A stretch of 64,000 nt of DNA from Nemophila menziesii (taxonomy: Eukaryota > Streptophyta > Magnoliopsida > Boraginales > Hydrophyllaceae), in NCBI GenBank assembly GCA_029959085.1, contig JARWIR010000042.1, forward strand, positions 3,814,544-3,878,543. The letters run 5' to 3'. Positions 33,510 through 44,979 of the stretch are shown piece after piece. The number at the start of each line of letters is the position of its first letter. The stretch's first letter is position 1. The translations under genes were made by a program, and so were the position numbers. Below the pieces are notes generated by a model. The model saw only the letters and a program-made list of their open reading frames with translations. It ran no database searches and was not told where the DNA came from.

Positions 33510-34246
33510 CTTAAACTCTCTAATTGTTTTTTTATGCCTTCAATAATCTTATTTATAAAAAAATGCCTAATGAAATAATTATTTATAGAAAACATCCCCT
33601 TTATATTTTCTATACCTTTATTAATTCCATCACATGCGCGCGTCCGTGAAATTTTTTTAAAATCGTCATAACTAATTCAAAAAAAATCAGAAAATTAAAA
33701 AAAAATATTTTTGAATAAATCTAATTAATATTTACGCCTATGAATTTTTTTGTTTTTTTTTGATTTTTTTTAATTTTTTCGAATTTTTTTAATTTTTTTT
33801 TCGCAGACACGGAATTCCATGTTTTAAACATGGAATTCCATGTTTTAAACCGTGAAATAAACATGGAATTCCATGTTTTAAACATGAAATTCCATGTTTC
33901 AAACATGAAATTCCATGTTTTAAACATGGAATTTCGTGTCTGCGAAAAGAAAAATTAAAAAAATCAAAAAAAATCAAAAAATTCAGAAAATTCCGAAAAA
34001 AATCATAGACGTAAATATTAATTTGATTTATCCAAATATAATTTTTTTTGATTTTTTTGATTTTTTTTGAATTAGTTATGACGATTTTAAAAAAATTTCA
34101 CGGACGCACGCGCGTGTTTATTAGTTTTTTTCTTATTTTTTAATTGTTAATTATAAGGGGGCTGTTTTCAATAAATATTTTTTTCTAGGCACCTTTTTCT
34201 AAATAAGTTTTTTAATAGGCATCAATCAACAATTGGCTCAATTAAG
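33510..34246. mobile_element. Foldback element with ~330 bp inverted arms
   Basis: The left and right halves are imperfect inverted copies. Matching landmarks are aattgtttttttatgcct and the reverse complement of aggcatcaatcaacaatt; gcgcgcgtccgtgaaatttt versus aaaatttcacggacgcacgc; and tcgcagacacggaatt versus aatttcgtgtctgcga. The loop consists of catggaattccatgttttaa-type palindromes. No TSD identified. Lies between the two MULE-type MITEs. Confidence 0.75.
33811..33945. repeat. Palindromic tandem repeat at foldback centre
   Basis: About six copies of a ggaattccatgttttaaaca-type unit, itself palindromic (ccatg...catgg around gaattc). It can form multiple small hairpins. Open frames across it are repeat artefacts. 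Confidence 0.85.
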
Positions 34247-34291
34247 ATACATGAAATAATTAATTTTATATATTTAAAAATAAAAGTACAA

Positions 34292-34595
34292 GGGTCAATG
34301 ACCCAAAAAATCAAAATAATATTATACTTGCCCCAAAGAATCATCCATTAACTTACTATTATAAGATTACATGTTTACCCGTCAAGGACGATTCCCGTCA
34401 AGGACGATTCCCATCAAGGACGATTCCCGTCAAGGACGATTCCCATCAAGGACTATTCCCGTCAAGGACGATTCCCGTCAAGGACGATTCCCATCAAGGA
34501 CAAAATTTAGTTAATGATGTTATTGGGAAGAAATTTTGTCATTGATGTTATTGGGCTGAAAATAATATTATTTTGATTTTTTGGGTCATTTTCCC
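34292..34595. mobile_element. MULE-type MITE, copy 2
   Basis: 304 bp, same termini and orientation as copy 1, flanked by a perfect 9 bp TSD aaagtacaa (34283-34291 and 34596-34604). Seven full 16 bp units plus a partial lie at 34379-34500. It ends 364 bp upstream of the TMN start codon, so it may sit in or near that gene's promoter. Confidence 0.95.
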
Positions 34596-34604
34596 AAAGT
34601 ACAA

Positions 34605-34959
34605 AGTATAGATTTAAAACATAAAAAAATTAACCAATCTCGACCGTTCGTCTTATTATTAGCATTAAAATATCGACGATCTTCAAATTAAGATTAATTA
34701 ATAAAATAGGTTAGCTGATTTAACAACCACTCCTTGTTTGTCTCTTTATAGTGAATTAAGGAGTAACCCACTCGGCTCCCCATTTCTCACTACCTCGTTC
34801 TTCCCGTGCTCTTTAAGCACTCTCTTTTCTCTTCTCCCTCACTCTCCCAATATACATACACACTTGCACACATATACACACATATATGTCGATCTATAAG
34901 TAGAGTAAATTTGCTTATATCTTTATTTTTGGATCTAGATCTTTACAGAGAATTAAACG
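34605..34959 (+). promoter_or_regulatory. Presumed promoter and 5' UTR of the TMN gene
   Basis: Between the MITE and the start codon is a non-repetitive 355 bp segment. tctctttatagtgaa at about 34739 is a possible TATA region and the CT-rich cttctccctcactctccc at about 34833 is typical of plant 5' UTRs. The transcription start cannot be fixed from sequence alone. Confidence 0.45.
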
Positions 34960-37900
34960 ATGGAGGTCGCGAGGCCTCGATCACGTTCACTATGTTCGAT
35001 CACATCATTTTTGGCCCTCCTCTTACTGTTCACCACCACCTCTCACGCTTTCTACCTCCCCGGTGTTGCTCCTCAAGATTTCACTAAGGTATATACATAC
35101 ATACATATATAGTCATGTCTCTGTTTATTTATATATATTTTTTAATAAAGGTTATATTAAGAGTTACACACGACATATTTGATGTGTGTAAGACTATATA
35201 TACGTGTAATATTAATTGTAACGTTGACGAACATTTTTTCATTTCTTAATTTTTGTTTTCAGTTTATTTGAAAATTTTGCTTGTTTATTGATATTTTTTC
35301 TCTTAGATCTACCTCGGTCGTAACAATTCCAGCTGAATGTTAGTTTTAATTTTGTCGAAATTTGGATATTAATGTCAGATTGCTTGGAGATGTAACTGAA
35401 CGTGTTTATGGACTTCGCTTGTTAAACGTGTAAATGTTCTCATATTAATTGCAATATTGGTCCCTATTAATTGCGAAATAGCCAAGTGCACCTCTGTATT
35501 TGAATAGAAAACAAGTATACTCCTGTGTTATTATTCCAAGATGTTGCACCATTGGTCCCTACCGTGGGGATTAATTGCAATGTTTTGTAATAACACAGGG
35601 TGTATCTGCTACTATTTGAAATACGCGTATTAAACACAGGGACCAATGGTGCAATTTACCTAGAAAAAGAGTTAGTGTTTCAGTAGGGTTTGACAGCTAG
35701 GTTTTACCTGTTATGCATATAGATATTCTTTGCAAAATGCCACTGTGTGCTATCAGCTAATTTAGCAAGAAGTGTAATCATAACCCCCTTTGCATGAGTT
35801 TTATCTTTCCTTTTTGTTACATGCCTTTTTGCTCTGTGGAGTTTCATAAGACTTTATATGCATTTTGAATTTTGTTTGATATAGGGGGATCCTCTGAAGG
35901 TAAAAGTAAACAAATTGACTTCAACAAAAACACAATTACCATACTCCTATTACTCTATCCCTTATTGCAAGCCGCCTCAAATAGTGGACAGTGCAGAGAA
36001 TCTTGGAGAAGTTCTTCGTGGTGATCGTATCGAAAACTCCCCTTATGAGGTTAGTTTCAGCACCACTTTTCCTTTTCTTTTCAAGAATTAGACCCTTTAT
36101 TTATAAAAGCTAATTTATATTTTATACAACAAAATCTGTTGCAGTTTCAAATGCGTCAGCCTCAAATGTGTGCTATTGCATGTCGACTAACACTTAATGC
36201 AAAAACTGCAAAGGAATTCAAGGAGAAGATAGACGATGAGTACCGTGTAAACATGTGGGACCCCTCTTTCAACCATATAATTTTGATTTATAACTCCTCC
36301 ATTAAGTGTGAACTATTATTGATGTAAATTTTATTTTACAGGATTTTGGATAATCTTCCTCTGGTTGTACCCATTAAAAGAGTTGATGCGAATTCCATTG
36401 TGTACCAACATGGTTTCCATGTTGGTCTTAAAGGACAATATGCAGGAGTAAGTTTAATCATCCTTTTCTTCTGGAGATTGATCGTTTGGGTGTATTAGTA
36501 ATTGTTGTTTTTTACTTAATGACAGAGTAAAGACGAAAAGTATTTCATACACAATCACTTGACTTTTACAGTCAAGTATCACAAGGATTTATTAACCGAT
36601 GTTGCGAGAATCGTTGGTTTTGAAGTCAAACCATTCAGGTGAGACAAGACAACTTTCAATTGGTATGTTCTGTTGAATGAGTTGATTCTTATTAAAATTT
36701 CTGTTATGTCCAGTGTGAAACACGAATATGAGGGCACATGGAATGATAAAACACGATTAACTACATGCGATCCTCACGCAAAACGCACTGTTACTAGCTC
36801 TGAATCTCCTCAAGAGGTTGAAGATAAGAAAGAGATTATCTTTACTTACGATGTTGAATTCCAGGTAAAATAATACACTAGCAAGTTTTCTTTAATTATC
36901 GGTTAATTAAATTTGTTTTTTTCGTAATTATTTGTTATTATGTTCTACAGCAAAGTGATGTAAAGTGGGCTTCAAGATGGGACACATATTTACTAATGGC
37001 AGATGATCAGATCCATTGGTTCTCGATAGTGAACTCTTTAATGATCGTTCTTTTCCTATCAGGCATGGTCGCTATGATAATGTTACGAACACTTTACCGC
37101 GACATATCAAAATACAATCAATTAGAAACACAAGAAGAAGCTCAAGAAGAAACAGGATGGAAACTCGTACATGGAGATGTTTTTCGACCACCCACAAATT
37201 CAGACCTCCTTTGTGTTTACGTGGGTACCGGAGTACAAATGTTCGGAATGTTACTAGTTACCATGATGTTTGCTGTACTAGGTTTCCTTTCTCCATCAAA
37301 CCGTGGCGGATTAATGACAGCTATGCTTCTCCTCTGGGTATTCATGGGTATATTCGCTGGATATTCCTCAGCTCGGTTATATAAAATGTTTAAAGGAACC
37401 GAATGGAAAAGAATTACTTTACGAACATCTTTTATGTTCCCAGGGATTATTTTCTCCATTTTCTTTGTTTTAAATGCGCTTATTTGGGGTGAACAATCTT
37501 CCGGAGCGGTCCCGTTTGGTACCATGTCTGCTTTATTTGTGCTATGGTTCGGTATCTCGGTCCCGCTTGTGTTTGTAGGAAGTTATGTTGGGTTTCGAAA
37601 ACCAGCCATTGAAGAACCGGTGAAAACTAATAAAATACCGAGGCAAGTTCCGGAACAAGCGTGGTACATGAACCCGATTTTCTCGATTTTAATCGGTGGG
37701 ATACTTCCGTTTGGGGCGGTTTTTATCGAGCTTTTTTTCATTCTCACTTCGATTTGGTTGCATCAATTTTACTACATATTTGGGTTTCTTTTTATCGTGT
37801 TTGTGATACTTATCATAACATGTGCGGAGATTACGATAGTGTTATGCTATTTCCAGTTATGTAGTGAAGATTATTTATGGTGGTGGAGATCTTATTTGAC

Positions 37901-38108
37901 TGCGGGATCATCTGCGCTTTATTTGTTCCTTTACGCGGCGTTTTATTTCTTCACGAAGCTTGAGATTACGAAGTTAGTGTCTGGGCTTTTGTACTTTGGG
38001 TATATGCTTATTGCTTCGTTTTCGTTCTTTGTGTTGACTGGTACTATTGGATTTTATGCGTGTTTTTGGTTCACGAGGCTGATCTACTCATCTGTGAAGA
38101 TTGATTGA
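34960..38108 (+). CDS. Transmembrane nine (TMN/EMP70/TM9SF) protein, 7 exons
   Basis: Exons 34960-35088, 35885-36049, 36145-36254, 36342-36447, 36526-36638, 36714-36864 and 36951-38108; all introns are GT-AG and phases agree, giving 643 aa, the normal family length. Residues 1-30 form a signal peptide ending TTTSHA; the mature N-terminus [11 protein letters not shown] is the family hallmark. A luminal domain (to about residue 275) carries [38 protein letters not shown] and [10 protein letters not shown]. The last, large exon encodes the multispanning domain, starting about [19 protein letters not shown], with [20 protein letters not shown] and [11 protein letters not shown]. The C-terminus KID fits the KXD COPI-binding/Golgi-retention signal known for plant members. 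Family members sit in Golgi/endosomal membranes and act in trafficking of membrane proteins. No lesion seen; this is the one clearly intact host gene. The exact paralogue is not assigned. Confidence 0.95.
35445..35660. mobile_element. Possible small MITE in TMN intron 1
   Basis: Ends ttaattgcaatattggtcc and, as reverse complement of the right, gtaaattgcaccattggtcc, are inverted copies; the motif recurs inside (attggtccctaccg). No clear TSD. It makes intron 1 (796 bp) the longest of the gene. Confidence 0.5.
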
Positions 38109-38504
38109 TTAAAGAAGTAGCGCTGATTTTCTCTAATATATACTTGAAATGTTTGAAAATAATATGTGCGTGTTAGAGATGTTTGCAGGGATTATATTTT
38201 GTTTTTGTAGGGAATTTTCTTGGAATAGATTTTTTCTCATACAGGTTCTTTTGATTTTTGTTTTTATGTTTCTTGTGTTAAATTTTGGTTTGTAGTTCAG
38301 TTTCGTTTTAATGGTAGGGAGACAGTTTGAGGATTCAGAAACAGTTGAATGCTTTCAATGCATGAGTTATGTTAAAGTCATTACTTCATGCCCACGGCCC
38401 ACTAATTTTATAAGTTTGGATCAGGAATTTGTTAGGCAACACTGGAAATTCATATACTTGAACAGCTAAGATTCCACCTTCAGAATTATTCATACAATTA
38501 TCTA
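38109..38504 (+). other. 3' UTR and flank of the TMN gene
   Basis: AT-rich sequence after the stop. aataatatg at 38159 and nearby T-rich stretches are plausible polyadenylation elements. No further gene before the duplicated module begins at about 38505. Confidence 0.5.
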
Positions 38505-39049
38505 CAACCTGCGGAGAGATAATGACATTTAATAACAATTTGCTTAAATTTGAGTTTAGAGGACATTTATTTAGATAATAATCTTATCTTGAAGGATGGA
38601 AAATCATTGTAAATAGGATATGCTAGTTGGGGCAGTGGGAAACTAAACTGAATGCCACATAATGTTTGTTCAACAATGCAATCAAACCAAATGCCACACA
38701 ACATTTGTTCAACAGCACAATTAGCATAACAGTTATAATTTAGCTAAACACAAGATAATAGCTGCTTACAAGAACAAAGGACTATGCCTTTCAAGATGGC
38801 TCATGGTCTTTTTAGAATCATTCTCTATAGTCACACACTCACACTAAATGGGAGTTCAATTGCAACCATGCAAGTAAGACATATCTAACTAGTTTCAACT
38901 TCAATTGAAGAGGCATTCTCAAACACAATGGCTACTCCAATTAGCTAACCCTTTCGTTCTTGACAAAATAAGCGACATACCCTTTATTAGTAATAGATAA
39001 CCAACATGTATCCGACTTAATTTTGTACCAGTTAGGTGTATGTGATAGA

Positions 39050-39083
<34 letters not shown>

Positions 39084-39784
39084 TGGATGTTGCCACATGT
39101 GTGGTCTTCTAGTCAGTGGTGTAGGTATATTTAATGTAACCGGTCTCATAGTCAATAAGCGTGCAAAATTACAAAGGTTAGCAACATGAGGAGCAACTAC
39201 ACCATTAGTTTTTATATGACCATTATTAGGGAAGGTGGTTTTTGAGATACTAGAAAGGAATTTCCCTCTTAGAATAGGAGCTTCTAGGTAATCGTAATTT
39301 GGTTTGATAACCTTAGATATCGTAATCAGCGGGGTAGTGTTGGTTCTATTAAAGATGAACTCGTTCCTATTTTTTAGGTCAAGTGTGCAACTAATAGACC
39401 AAAAATATCATCGATTCATTTGAGGATAAAATTCCTCGCTACTTGATCGCTCAAATCCTCAAGCAACATCGCTTTATCCTCAAAGACAATCTTATGGGAA
39501 ACCACCCTAATTCACGAGGCTTAAGCAACAAGAAGAAACCGTGCCTCGGAAAACCCTTCAACCCTCCTCAAAGAACAATTAAGGAGTTACAATAGAGAAT
39601 ACACGTGGAGTGTCCTTACAACAAAAATTGATTATGACAGTTGAATATGAAGGTTACCTCAATGTTTAAAATTTCAATCCTCATCCATCTACGTAGTAAC
39701 CTCAACGTAGGTTAATGCGTATACACAATGTATCAACAATTTCATTTTGTATCATGGTAGAGGGGTTCCTACAAAATAGAACAT
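38505..39784 (+). repeat. Duplicated module copy 1, segment A
   Basis: From tctacaacctgcggaga onward this matches 50620-51805 in the same orientation, with point changes and small indels. Its first 65 bp are the truncated end of the exon seen at 50413-50700. A G-run of about 30 bases at 39051-39082 is absent from the other copy. No intact gene: minus-strand frames are short and interrupted. Confidence 0.85.
39051..39082 (+). repeat. Poly(G) run
   Basis: About 30 consecutive G, replacing gagagggaggatg of the duplicate copy (about 51135). Length is uncertain in any assembly. Confidence 0.9.
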
Positions 39785-40906
39785 CACTCTTATTTAGGTT
39801 CACTTTCTAACACAAAGTTACATAGTATTTATAAAGATTTTTGAAAAGGTTACAAATATACTCATGTTTACCTTTCATCAAAAATATGATATCAACGACA
39901 ACGAGGGAGTGGGATATGATCGGGAAGCTCCTAACAATCTTGATCAAGTTAAAGAGTTCCTTACCAAATCATCCTCAATAAGTGAGGATAGCTCACGTGT
40001 TACAATGCAAAATATGAACGAGGAGAGTGAGTGTTTTCCATATGTTATATAAGTTTATTGATTAAAAGGGAATTGATGATGCATGCAATTATACACGATC
40101 AAGTTATTGAATCGTGGAAGTACCACATCGAGTATATGCTATTGAAATGCTTATAATCAAAATTTATTGCAGGTTACAGAAACAAAAAGGGAAAAGTAGA
40201 CAATGGTTTCAGAAATAAAAAACTAAAATAACAATCGAATACAAAGAACTATACTCCCCATGTCGGATCCAGGATTTTGAGTCGGGGAGGGCTATTATTG
40301 TTACGGAAAAAATCACACCTAATAAACCTTTTCTATATCTAATAAAATCATTAAAAACACTCACAATTTTTTTTTCGTACTGTGCAAAACAAATCATATT
40401 CAAAGTAGCTACAACAAAAAAAAAAAAAAAAAATCTCAGATAAGGTACTAAACTTTCGAACAAAAAAAAGTTTAGTAAAGTGTACTAAACTGCTAATGCA
40501 ATTTGGTGTATTTTATCGTTGTTCGTGGAGCTATTAATTCATGGATATTTACTATACACTCTAAAAGGCAGAGGTGAAAAGAACACAAATATGATTGAAT
40601 TAATTCAAAAAATACAAAAACGATATACCCCAAAACTTAAAAAGATACAATGAATTTAATAAAAATACAACAAAAATCAAATTAGACAGTTAGAATTTTT
40701 AGAATTTTAATTCAAACCATATAATTTTTCAATTAAGAGATAATTGTGATGTTTTTTTTATTAATATTTGAACCTATTAAAAAAAACAGACTAAATTATA
40801 ATGTAGTTTAATGGGCTAGGGTGGATTGTAGCGCACCTCAACCCTCCCCTACATTCGCCACGGGCTCTGTCAAACTATATTTGTACAACTTTATAAGAGA
40901 AGGTGT
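39785..40906. other. Copy-1-specific segment
   Basis: In copy 2 this place is occupied by unrelated DNA (51806-54436). A 62-codon plus-strand frame (39864-40052) has no motif. The right part (about 40258-40872) has weak inverted ends (gtcggatccaggattttgag at left; cagagcccgtggcgaatgta as reverse complement of the right, both followed by ggggaggg), suggesting an old non-autonomous element. Confidence 0.4.
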
Positions 40907-42130
40907 CCAAATTATTTGTCTCTTTTTCAATACCAAGTCATTTTTTCCTATATTGCCCATAATTAAACAGTAGAAAAAGTATTGCAATAAATAATCTCAT
41001 ATATTAATTAAGGGTAGACAAGTAAAGATGTGTAGGAGTACCAAAAACAAACACTAAGTAGATAATTAAAGTGATTAAGGGATAGTTTGAATATATAATG
41101 ATCACCGACTCAATACACATGCGCTTGGTCACGAAACAAGAGTGGACAAGGCCACAAGGGTTAACCATAATCAACCGAGAGACTTTACTCCTACTAGTGT
41201 TAGCTAGGAGGCTACCAATCACAACCGAGAGACTCTCACGATCTATCAGCCTGAAACCAAAGTCAAAAGAAAAAACAAGAACAAACCTTATTAAATCAAT
41301 TCTTAGGGTTATGATGATTGAGCATTTCCTGGAATTTACCTAGAACTAGCGGTTGGACTTTTCAATTTCCCGCTTGGAAGTCTATATCGAAAGGTAGATT
41401 AACCCAAGATATGACTACCAATTAAGTAAATGTTAAACAAGATTAATATAATATAAATGGAGTTCACATGCAAATCCAATTAAACTCCTAGATAGGAGGC
41501 CCAGACTAAGAAACTAGCACATGCATATGAAATCGAGTCACAAATAATACCAATCTATAATCTATAAAGAATTTTAGCTCATAATTAAAGGAGAGATAAT
41601 CCAAAGAAATACACGAAATAATAAAAAATACACTATACAAATAGTGCAGTCAAAACCGCTCGGGTTGCATGCCTTCAGGTGGTGTAACATAAATTTACCG
41701 CGACAAGGCCTGTCCAGATGAAAGGTTCAACTTATTTACCGTGTGAAGTCATAACATTGGTTTGGAGTTTGCTTTGGATGCAATCCTTGGTATCTTCCTT
41801 TCTTAAGTTATTTCTTCAAATCTTTTGAACTTCTAGCTTGGCTTCATAGGTAGGATTTTGTAGTATCCTATTCATGAGACGTTGTACTAATAGGATTGGC
41901 TAACTTTATAGTATATTTAATCCCGATGGTCTTTTATATTATTATTATTATTATATGATTTAATACTCGTACACAATTGATCAATGCAGACAGATATTTG
42001 ATCACAGATCCTCAATAACAATTTATGAATTACTACTAGTTACTCTAGTCAGTAACCAAATTAAAGAAGGAAAAAAAAAAGCATATTAAAATACAAAATA
42101 TAATAACATACATCCAACTCAAGCTTGTTT
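40907..42130 (+). repeat. Duplicated module copy 1, segment B
   Basis: Matches 54437-55692 plus 61569-62065. It preserves the empty sites of two insertions in copy 2: aattaaactcctagatagg (no Stowaway) and tttaccgtgtgaagtcataa (no LINE). Confidence 0.9.
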
Positions 42131-42215
42131 CTCAACTATATATATACTTGTACATTTTTAACCCTTGCAAGGGCATTTCATTTAACATCAGTTGTAAGGG
42201 TCAGTGCACATACAA

Positions 42216-44160
42216 TCAATCAATCATCAGCAGAGAAATAAGGTTCGGGGGCTTTTGTAAATTCATCAACTGCCGGGCACTCTTCAGATTCCGGTTCATA
42301 AGAACTTCCTGGACAGCATTTGGCGCAAATCTTGTGGAAACAAAAAATGATGCATCTATCGGGTCTGAATCTCGCATTTCTTCGAGCCAGATTATTAGAG
42401 ATTGAAGATATGTCTGTTATAGTAAAAAAAAACAGAATGTAAGTAAATGATAAAGCTCATCATATGAATAATCTAAAAAATTAAATCTGAGTATCTTAAA
42501 GTATTTAGTCAAGTAAATGTTACCATGGGTAATAGTGAAATGACATGATCAACGACCGCCCATTAATTGCAATGAGTCAAACTTTTTAATTTCAAATATT
42601 TGATATAATGACGGCAATATTTGTGTGGCGAAGATAAACATTAAATCTTGGAAGTATAGCATCAAAAGAAACTCATCTCCTAAATGGATTTTGATCTTCT
42701 TCTACTTTCACCCACTTCTGTGTTGGAATTTGAGGAATCGGAGATATCTTTTTCTGGTATGATTTTTTTTATAAAATTCCACTTTGTTTAGATACTTTTT
42801 AAGCATTGGAATCATCTGTTGTTGTTGCTTCTCAAGATCCTTGAAGATCCAACTGGGTAAGGATCATTTGCTCCCCAAATTTCGCCTCATCACCTTTTTT
42901 TTGTATTGCTTATAGCAAGCTTCACATTTGTGCCTGGATAGATTCAGAGATAAGAATACAAACTGTTAAGATAAGAGGATACATAACCAGGGAAATCAAA
43001 CAGTGGTCTACTCTTTAAAACTATTTTGTGGGATATTAAAAAAACTTAACAACCTTTTCTTTTGTTTCATAAATGATAGCAATGGTTCAAACGATTCTCG
43101 TACTAGACACTGCCTAAACTTGACTAAGAAGAAAAATAAAAGTTCTGCTCTTTTCAAATTTAGAAATATGGTTTTATTAAAATTACTCTACTATTTCCTC
43201 GTCTAATTAAAGATTAAACACATTAACACGTAACAATCTAAGTAAATTTAATCTAAATTAGCAAGTAAAAATCTTACCAATTAGTGAGGTTGCTTGACTG
43301 AAATGTCATGGTCAATGATCTTATTCCTTTTTTTGTTGGTGACTTCTTATCCTTGACAATACCATTAATCTTAATTATGTCAAGGGACCTGTAAACAAAA
43401 TCCATCAATATATTAGAAATTACTCATAAATAACATATTAAATTTCATAATTAAAATTACATCTAATGATTATTTGGTGAGAAACCTACTAGATTCCAAA
43501 TATAACATAAATTTTATTTTTTTAATATGTTTGAGATAATATTCAATTATGAAGTATACACTAACTAATCTGGGTAAAATTGAACAATTATATACCTAAT
43601 TACTTAAAAGATTAATGATAAATCCAAATTACTATTTCTTTTTTCACTTTAATATTAGTATTGAACCTAGTTGTATATATCTGAGCACGGTTCAATTCGA
43701 TTTAGGGGCAAAACCGGGATCGGATTTAAAATCAGTCCATATTTCGGTTTTAATTCGGAATTCGATTAAGATTTGGTTTTGGAAGAAGTTAAACAAAGAT
43801 TATAAGCAAGTAAACCATGATACCTTGAAACCCTTTACAATCTCCAGTGCTTACGATATAAGAAAAGTCACAAACTAGTTTCGAGAGACTATGATTATAG
43901 AGTATATCCTACACTTACGAATTAATTGAAAAAATCAAACATTTACCTGATGAATCTCGAAGATATCTTCTTGTTGATGGTGTAGAAGTAGACGTTGGCT
44001 TGGTATTGTTGTGGATCTGGTCGACTTATGGATGAGAGTGGTTGGACTTCGCCGTGTGTGATGGGCGCTGGCGTGCGGGTGAGGAGAGGAGAGGAGAGGA
44101 GAGGAGAGGAGAAAGCGATTTTATTTTATGTTTTAAAATTAAGTGAAACGATTTTATAGA
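42216..44160 (-). pseudogene. Spliced gene or gene relic, module copy 1 (zinc-finger-like N-terminus)
   Basis: Minus-strand exons with GT-AG borders: one ending at 43947 (PQQYQANVYFYTINKKISSR), 43388-43278 (SLDIIKINGIVKDKKSPTKK then GIRSLTMTFQSSNLTNW), 42933-42894 (HKCEACYKQYKKK) and a last exon 42413-42216 (TYLQSLIIWLEEMRDSDPID then ASFFVSTRF). The first three join in phase, and WHKCEACYKQYKKK resembles the start of a plant C2H2 region found with RNA-exonuclease-like proteins, but its second half is missing. An intermediate block at 42740-42850 reads IFKDLEKQQQQMIPMLKKYL. No initiating Met is in phase in the first exon, and the last exon is shifted relative to the older copy at 50413. Expression is uncertain and the gene is not identified. 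Confidence 0.45.
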
Positions 44161-44317
44161 ATACAGAGCTAGCGATAGGGGTGCACACGGGTCAAGTAAC
44201 CCACCCATACCCGACCCATTGACTCTAGGAAGAAACCAACTAGTATCTGCGGATTTATGGTGGTTTTGAATCCAATCCATTGTCTGGGGTGGTTGCGGGT
44301 TGGTATCACTGGCACTT

Positions 44318-44725
44318 TTTTTTTTTTTTTTTTTTTTGCATACATGAGAGGCTTAAATAGCCGTTAAGAAAAAATGATTACAAGTAGAACATAGTTCTTA
44401 TTATCAATTGAGTACAACCCTAGCGGTTGCACGTTCGCAACTATCTTTTGTAATAAAATTCCACAAGCATTCTGGTGATTCCTCAAATTCCAAAGGTTGC
44501 ATCTTCGTAAGCGCACCTTCCCTTGCTAACTTATCAGCACAAAAGTTTGCTTCTCGGTAAATGTGTTCCAATATAAACTTAGGATGGTTATGCAATATTG
44601 ACCAGCAGTCTCTTACAATCGAAACGAATTGACTACTTGAGTTCCCACCGCCCTTCACTAGCGCGTGGAACTCAAGGACAAGGAACATGGTCAGTTTTAT
44701 TAAACAACATACAATTTTCAAATAC
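44318..44725 (-). mobile_element. 5'-truncated LINE fragment (RNase H tail)
   Basis: Minus strand, with its poly(A) seen as the T-run at 44318-44337. It encodes the end of a LINE-type RNase H: VSIVRDCWSILHNHPKFILE then HIYREANFCADKLAREGAL, with the typical H-I-x-R-E-A-N-x-x-A-D block, and continues to a stop at 44404. The remaining ORF2 is absent. Nested inside the hAT element. Confidence 0.75.
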
Positions 44726-44979
44726 CAAATGCATGAATAAAGAATGCCATCTCAAATGAGTTAGTATATTACTTTCTCATCTGAATTGTACACTAAAATC
44801 CACATGTACAAATTATAATTACCATAAATAGCATCATAGGAAGTCCATGAGTTGCAATCTTTATTCTATATGCAAAGGTATAGTGAAATGCAAGTCATTT
44901 AAGTATGAAACTGACTTATAACTTACATAAGGTTATTGGCTAATTCACTGAATCAGTTAGAATGGATTGGGAAGTGTCA

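Noticed and set aside
33721..33977. Minus-strand frames reading MFKTWN or CLKHGI repeats
   Set aside because: They translate the palindromic repeat at the foldback centre in alternative frames.
37016..37864. Alternative frames within the TMN last exon
   Set aside because: Shadows of the 386-codon exon whose frame matches the TMN family throughout.
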